Below are positions 61,771 to 64,000 of a stretch of DNA of 64,000 nucleotides, in pieces (position 1 is the stretch's first letter; every line of letters starts with the position of its first letter). The notes beneath the pieces are model-generated. The model was not told the origin of the DNA, did not search any database, and worked only from the letters and a program-made list of their open reading frames with translations. The stretch is from Tetradesmus obliquus (Eukaryota; Chlorophyta; Chlorophyceae; Sphaeropleales; Scenedesmaceae). The stretch is from NCBI GenBank assembly GCA_030272155.1, contig CP126191.1:518501-582500 (forward strand), given 5' to 3'. Position numbers and translations under genes: made by a program.

Positions 61771-63154
61771 CACTGTGAGCTGACCCCCCCTGTTTCAGCA
61801 GACATTAGGCAAAATTCAGCGCCTGCACCACTGAATTCTGCTGACTGCGGTGAAATTTTCAGCTGGCCTCTGAAGTTTGGCGAAAACAATTTGATTTTTT
61901 AGGTGCACACTTTCAGCATTTTTCACTGCTGAGTATCCCTGATTTTATCATGCCTTGCCTGATATTTCAGTGTTTCTAGTTGTAGCTCGCTCTCAAGCTC
62001 GCTCTCAAGCTCTATGTGTCAGCACTATGATGCATTTTGAAGTGATTTTAGGCTGATAGCCGCGAATATGGGGAGCCTTGCAGTCATCGACCGAGACAGG
62101 TAGGTTCAAATCCCTGGGAGCATATGTTAAGCCCCAAGCACTCACGCAACGCACATGCCGTGCAAATAAGGCGATTCTATATCATCATGATGGCTTGAAA
62201 GCTTCGTTTTAGTTGCCTGCGACCGTCCGGCACTGAGAGCAAGTGCACACGCAAATGCTCTCAGGCGTCGGTTCTCTTGCTGTTTACGTTTGTTGAGCTG
62301 AACAATTTTAACAGTTGTCTAATACTATGTTTTGAAGTGCGCGACACATCTAGCAGGCACACAGGCCAGGCTGCTCTCAACTACCGGCCTTGACCGTCTG
62401 TCAGCAGCGTGCGAGTGCTGCTGGGCACAGGCAACACAGGCCTAGGGATACACAACGACAAGCACATCCAGTCTCTGCTGCTGGCCGTTGGAGAAAGGGA
62501 CGTGACAGAGCTGGTCAACGGGTTGCAGTGCACTTGGGTACCTCTGCAAATCATGCCATCTAAGCATGTTACGTAGCATGCACAAGACAAAAGACTTGCA
62601 GCTGTGAAGACCTTTGAGTCATTCTGGTGTCCTACTGGCTGATGGTTTGTGTTGTGTCTTCAACTGGCTGATGAGCAAGGCTGCTGCTGCTGCTGCTTCT
62701 ACTGCAACTGCTGCTGTTTGTTGCCGCAGGTGGTGCCCTGCATCGCAGCAAGCGCTCTGACTGTTTTCTGACCGCTGCCTGCTGGTGTTCGACCTGCAAC
62801 AGCCCACGATGCATGCAGTAGCAAGCTGTACCAGCTTGGCAAGGCTGTCTGCTGCTGCTACAACAGTGCTGCCTAACTGCGCTTGAAATGAGATGAATCT
62901 TTACGCGAAATTCGATTATTCAGCGCCTTTCGCTGCTGAAACACGCCGCTGAATTATTGCGCGCTTTTACTTGCGCTGAATTTTTCAGCAGCAGCGACTG
63001 AATACTGCTGAAAAGCACGTAAAAAGCGTCGCTATCAAGCGTATTCAGCGTAATCAGCAGTATTAACTGCACAGAATTCAGCACTGAATGCTGCTGAATT
63101 CACCAGCTGCCAGTGGCTGAAAGTCGCTGAAACAGGGGGTGTCAGCTCACAGTG
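61771..63154. mobile_element. Small CACTA-type non-autonomous element
   Basis: The termini are CACTGTGAGCTGAC on the left and its inverse complement on the right, continuing as an imperfect inverted repeat through CCCCCTGTTTCAGC. A TAA direct repeat flanks both ends (61768-61770 and 63155-63157). CACTG/A ends with a 3-bp duplication fit the EnSpm/CACTA superfamily; a PIF/Harbinger assignment (TWA duplication) is possible but the CACTG end favours CACTA. Both subterminal regions are dense in TTCAGC/GCTGAA hexamers, strongest at 62910-63130. No transposase frame is present in 1384 bp. Confidence 0.85.
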
Positions 63155-63157
63155 TAA

Positions 63158-64000
63158 GACTGGCAAACGAGCGGGAACATGGCTGGCACAGCTGTTTTCC
63201 AGTGCATTTGCTGTTTCATATCAAAACTGGTTTTTTATGTTGTGGGGAGTGCACTTGCAAAAGCAAGCGTACATCAGCAGCGAGAACCGGGTGGTCTATC
63301 GGATGCTAGCATCGGTACTTCAGCGCTGAAGTACAGGTATGTTCTGTTGTACCCAAGCGACGTTGATCGCGTGCAATCCTCGAGTCACAAATGCTTTCTT
63401 TTGATCCTCTTTTCACCAAGCTTGTGCCCTAGGGCGCAAGCCGACAGGTAGAAGGTGTGGAGCCCAGGGGCGCTGCCCCTGGCCACACACGTGCACGCAC
63501 ACCCTCTTCGTCTGAACTTACCCAGGAGCTGCAGAGCTGCCTGGGGTAGCCACTCACTCACTCTTCATTTCATCTAAGCTGCCTTTCCGCTGGAGATCCA
63601 GGTTATGGTGATGCGTGTTGGGCTGTTCACACAACATGTTGTAATGCAGCAATTGTGATGCTACGTAGCAGCGGCTGCTGCAGCAGCTGGGCAGCTGCAG
63701 GTGTCGCTGCGGCTGTCACAGCAGCAAAGGTGGCTGCTTACGGGCTGTACCTGCCTGCTGCAGAAGCCATGCAGGAGTTGATTGCAATTTTAATTCCAAT
63801 GAGTGCACCAGTGGTACCATTTTGGGTTACCAGGGGCGGGGTGCAGCATTTCGGGTTACCAGGGCGGAGTGTTAAAGGCGTTGTTTAGTGTAAATGCTTC
63901 CAATGGCTCACCACACAGCAACAACCAACTGAACCCAACTTTGGCACTGATGGATGGCATGAAGGCACCTGCCTGGCGATGCAATGCAACACCCCCAACT
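63158..64000. other. Right end of window, no supported gene
   Basis: A frame at 63658-63888 has an Ala-rich, partly hydrophobic start, but I see no splice partner or motif, and the window ends before a model can be tested. The upstream region of the Cys-rich gene lies further left, interrupted by the CACTA-type element. Confidence 0.4.

Noticed and set aside
62095-62120. tRNA-like GGTTCAAATCC
   Set aside because: No complementary acceptor stem at the expected distance; it lies inside the CACTA-type element.

Overview
This window is nuclear DNA of a green alga. I infer Chlorophyceae, possibly a Scenedesmus-like Sphaeropleales species, but nothing in the sequence proves the taxon. The evidence is short exons joined by many GT-AG introns, CAG/CTG triplet tracts throughout, Ala/Gln/Ser-rich low-complexity insertions in conserved proteins, octotricopeptide (OPR)/RAP proteins, a plastid-type G6PDH, and TGTAA motifs downstream of several genes. 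Gene models were built by hand from splice sites, reading phase and family knowledge. All summed lengths divide by three except for one gene with three apparent frameshifts.

Layout. 1-2.7 kb: no gene, but a 172-nt foldback. 2.7-8.0 kb (-): 13-exon LAMMER/CLK protein kinase. 8.3-10.1 kb (-): plastid-targeted SnoaL-like protein. 11.7-18.3 kb (+): 12-exon plastid G6PDH, whose intron 10 contains a complete 3-exon unknown gene on the same strand. 18.3-21.8 kb: no gene recognised. 21.9-23.6 kb (-): RINGv protein. 23.6-26.7 kb: no supported gene. 26.7-29.1 kb (-): alpha/beta-hydrolase lipase. 30.5-30.8 kb (-): possible small coiled-coil ORF. 32.6-35.8 kb (-): mitochondrial ATP synthase OSCP, divergent from a plastid DUF3593-type membrane protein at 36.0-37.6 kb (+). 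38.7-41.3 and 45.0-47.4 kb (+): tandem OPR/RAP paralogues separated by a non-autonomous CACTA transposon (TSD GCA). 48.2-54.3 kb (+): ORC3 with a very large disordered insertion. 56.1-61.6 kb (-): secreted Cys-rich repeat protein with PAN-like C-terminus and three apparent 1-nt frameshifts. 61.8-63.2 kb: second CACTA-type element (TSD TAA).

The genes do not form one pathway. Several are nuclear genes for organelles: plastid G6PDH, OSCP, the DUF3593-type protein, and two probable organellar RNA-binding OPR/RAP factors.

The most unusual signals are architectural. (1) Introns repeatedly carry partial copies of the neighbouring exon edge including its splice site ('exon-edge echoes'), seen at seven junctions in five genes. 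(2) (CTG)n microsatellites sit at or just upstream of many 3' splice sites. (3) A same-strand nested gene lies inside the G6PDH intron.
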